Positions 31,618-33,577 of a stretch of 33,577 bases of DNA are shown here, piece by piece. A model generated the notes under the pieces. That model did no database searches, was not told the origin of the DNA, and was given only the letters and a program-made list of their open reading frames with translations. Both the position numbers and the translations under genes were made by a program. This DNA comes from Mesotaenium endlicherianum (Eukaryota > Streptophyta > Zygnematophyceae > Zygnematales > Mesotaeniaceae), in assembly GCA_009602735.1 (NCBI GenBank), contig WELA01008917.1:696866-730442 (forward strand). The letters run 5' to 3'. The first letter of the stretch is position 1, and each line of letters opens with the position of its first letter.

Positions 31618-33577
31618 ATGGAAGAAACAAATGAAGGAGAGTCGCTGATTGGTCAGAAGGTGAAAAAAGCATTTGATGGGTTTGGTGTCTACTACGGTTC
31701 AGTAGTTTCATATGACGCCACAGAAGAATATTATCGTGTCAGGTATGAGGATGGTGACGAGGAAGAGCTTGACATCGTGGAACTCAGGCCTGTCCTTGTG
31801 AAACCGCGAGGAAAGCCTCAAGGACGAAAGTCTTTTGTTGCGAAACGGAATGCGCTCGAGGGGGAAATTGAAAGAAAAGGCTCCTCAGAGAACAATTTGA
31901 AGTCGCATTCGCTCAGTCAAGTTCATGCGAGAACTGTGTCACCAGTTGGCCAAGAGACTAAAAAGCAGAAAACAACTCATGGGAAAGTTAGAGAGAATGG
32001 AAAGAGAGAACGTAAGTCCAGAGGGAGGCATGAAGAGGATGAGGAGGACGAGGCGGGTCAGGATGATGATGAGTTCAGTGAAGAAGAAGGGCAGTTTCCC
32101 AGTTCCTACAAGGACAAGAGAAAGGCTGATAAAAGTGCCACCGTAAAAACAAGGCAGCAGGATGGGCAGGTTATATCTGGCGATGCCGTTCCAGCTGGCA
32201 ACTACCTAGCAAAGTTGAAGTCTTACATAAGAAACACAGGGGGACCTTCGGCTTCTAGCATTTCCCCCCCAACATCCCCAGTTCATCAACCACGGTTTGG
32301 TACCTCCCAACCAAGCCCAAGACATGAGAACGAGAATGGACTCAAGGCACACAGCAAACTCACTCCAGGCCTGGTACCAAACCCTAGGCCAGGGTACATG
32401 CTAAGCCTAGCAGCCAGGGAGTTGGGCCTCAGTGCTACTCAAATCGGGGGGGGCTTCGGGCTTTCCCTTGAGCCTGAGCCTGAAAAGGCTTTTTCAGAGT
32501 CTGAGGAGGAGGAGGAGGAGGAGGAGGAGGAGGAGGAGGAGGAGGAGCCAGACCTCTCGCTCCTACCTTTGCCCAACCATTCCTCCACGCCCTTGCACGG
32601 CAAAGAAGTCGTGCCCACCCCCCCACCCTTGCCAAGCTCCTCCACAGATCTCCCCGTGCATGGGGACCAGGCCCTCGACCTCTTCTCAGCCTACTCTTTC
32701 CTGCGCTCCTTCAGCCAGCAGCTCTTCCTGAGCCCCTGCACCCTCGCGGACCTGTGCGCCTCCCTGCAAAGCCCCAAACCCAACTCGCTGCTGACCAGCC
32801 TGCACCTCAACCTGCTGCAGCTGCTGAGGGGGCGAGCCGAGGCCACCTCAGCCGATCCACAATTCTCTGGCAGGCTCCCTCTAAGGTAGCCATCTTGTAC
32901 CATCTGCCTCTTGTAATTGGTCCGCCTCTACTCCCCCCCAACTCCGGCCCCTCCCAACCTCGGCCCCTCCCCACCCCCCCACCTGGCCCCACCCGGCCCC
33001 ACCCCACCCCGGCCTACGATGGAAGGTACCGCCCCTCTTATATAGCTAACCATCTGCTGCGAGTAGAGACACTTCATAAGCTGCACAAGCGCAAGCACGT
33101 GCGGCAAGCAAGCGTGGTTGGAGGAAGTTTTAATCTGTGTCATAAGGCGTAGTGTGGGGAATTAGTGCTGCTGCCTGTGGGGAAAACGTTACAGACACTT
33201 CGTAACATCATAAATTTGAAACCTTACAGGGAAAAGACTGCAGAGAGAACTGCCTTGGCATATCAAACCTAAGCTCCTGCCCCCTTCTTGAGCAGGAAAA
33301 TGAACTGGGACCTCCTGGATGAGCTCCTGTGGCCGGAGTTTCTCCTCTGGTACCTCACAGCGCGCGCGTTCACACTGGGAAAAGACCAGGGGGGTTCCAG
33401 GGGCCAGGCGGAGCTGGCCCACAAGGACTACTTCCAGCTGCCTGTGAGTGCCAAGGTGGCGTTCCTATCCTTCCTGTGCGACGAGGTGGCAGAGGGTTCA
33501 GTCATTAGGGACGAGATTGACAGGAGAGAGGAGAAGGAGATGGCACGCGCGGAGAGGGAGGAGGGGTGGGGGGGCTT
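31618..33577 (+). CDS. PTM-like Tudor-DDT chromatin protein, 3' partial
   Basis: Two exons are visible: 31618-32885 and 33296 to beyond the window edge, joined by a 410-bp intron (CTCTAAG|GTAGCC to GAGCAG|GAAAA) in matching phase. Residues about 9-60 form a Tudor-like fold (GQKVKKAFDGFGVYYGSV, then YYRVRYEDGDEEELD). A basic/acidic disordered region follows, with 15 consecutive GAG codons (residues 296-310). A DDT domain starts near residue 352 (LFSAYSFLRSFSQQLFLSP) and continues in exon 2 with NWDLLDELLWP and DYFQLPVSAKVAFLSFLCDE. Land-plant PTM and related DDT/PHD proteins share this order and continue into PHD fingers, which would lie beyond the window. In Arabidopsis, PTM was described as a chloroplast-envelope-bound PHD factor that signals to the nucleus; DDT proteins generally partner ISWI remodellers. 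Whether this protein has PTM's transmembrane segments cannot be seen. Confidence 0.85.
32503..32547 (+). repeat. (GAG)15 trinucleotide repeat encoding poly-Glu
   Basis: Fifteen uninterrupted GAG codons within the first exon of the Tudor-DDT gene. An in-frame, length-variable acidic run such as this is tolerated in disordered linkers. Confidence 0.95.

Noticed and set aside
1-33577. Dinoflagellate origin, suggested by the methyltransferase-gypsy element
   Set aside because: All resolved introns are canonical GT-AG and the gene set includes a plant-type Tudor-DDT protein; dinoflagellates often use GC or GA donors.
1-33577. tRNA, rRNA or snRNA genes
   Set aside because: No tRNA T-arm words with matching acceptor stems or conserved rRNA/snRNA blocks were noticed on either strand by eye.

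Overview
The window is nuclear DNA of a green alga, most likely a streptophyte (charophyte) alga. The genes have many canonical GT-AG introns, one protein has a chloroplast transit-peptide-like N-terminus, and a Tudor-DDT protein of the plant PTM type sits at the right edge. A Ty3/gypsy element carrying a cytosine methyltransferase fills the left edge; such elements have been reported from the charophyte Klebsormidium and from dinoflagellates. Canonical splice sites argue against a dinoflagellate. The species cannot be fixed from the sequence alone.

Layout. 1-5269: the 3' part of a Ty3/gypsy retrotransposon. A gag-like ORF overlaps, in another frame, an intact 1,586-codon ORF that encodes a C5-DNA methyltransferase, reverse transcriptase, RNase H, integrase and a PHD finger. 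A polypurine tract follows, then a 137-bp sequence that recurs about 1.1 kb further on. 5270-10399: gene-poor, fairly AT-rich DNA with repeat relics and a perfect 55-bp tandem duplication. 10400-17324 (minus): a ten-exon bestrophin-type anion channel gene, resolved exon by exon with consistent splice phases. 18362-21167 (minus): a five-exon gene for a plastid-targeted protein with decapeptide repeats. 21168-26963: gene-poor, with a broken piggyBac transposase and a weak copia-like protease relic. 26964-30422 (minus): a GT2 polyprenyl-phosphate-type glycosyltransferase with at least four exons. 31618-33577 (plus): the 5' part of a Tudor-DDT chromatin protein that runs off the window and is divergent from the glycosyltransferase.

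The three minus-strand genes are separate transcription units; nothing suggests co-function beyond two of them being possibly plastid-related. The most notable system is the retrotransposon, whose polyprotein joins an enzyme that can write DNA methylation with a chromatin-reading PHD module. It could methylate its own copies or be steered to particular chromatin. All exon coordinates are manual calls from splice motifs, reading phase and family resemblance; no transcript or database evidence was available.
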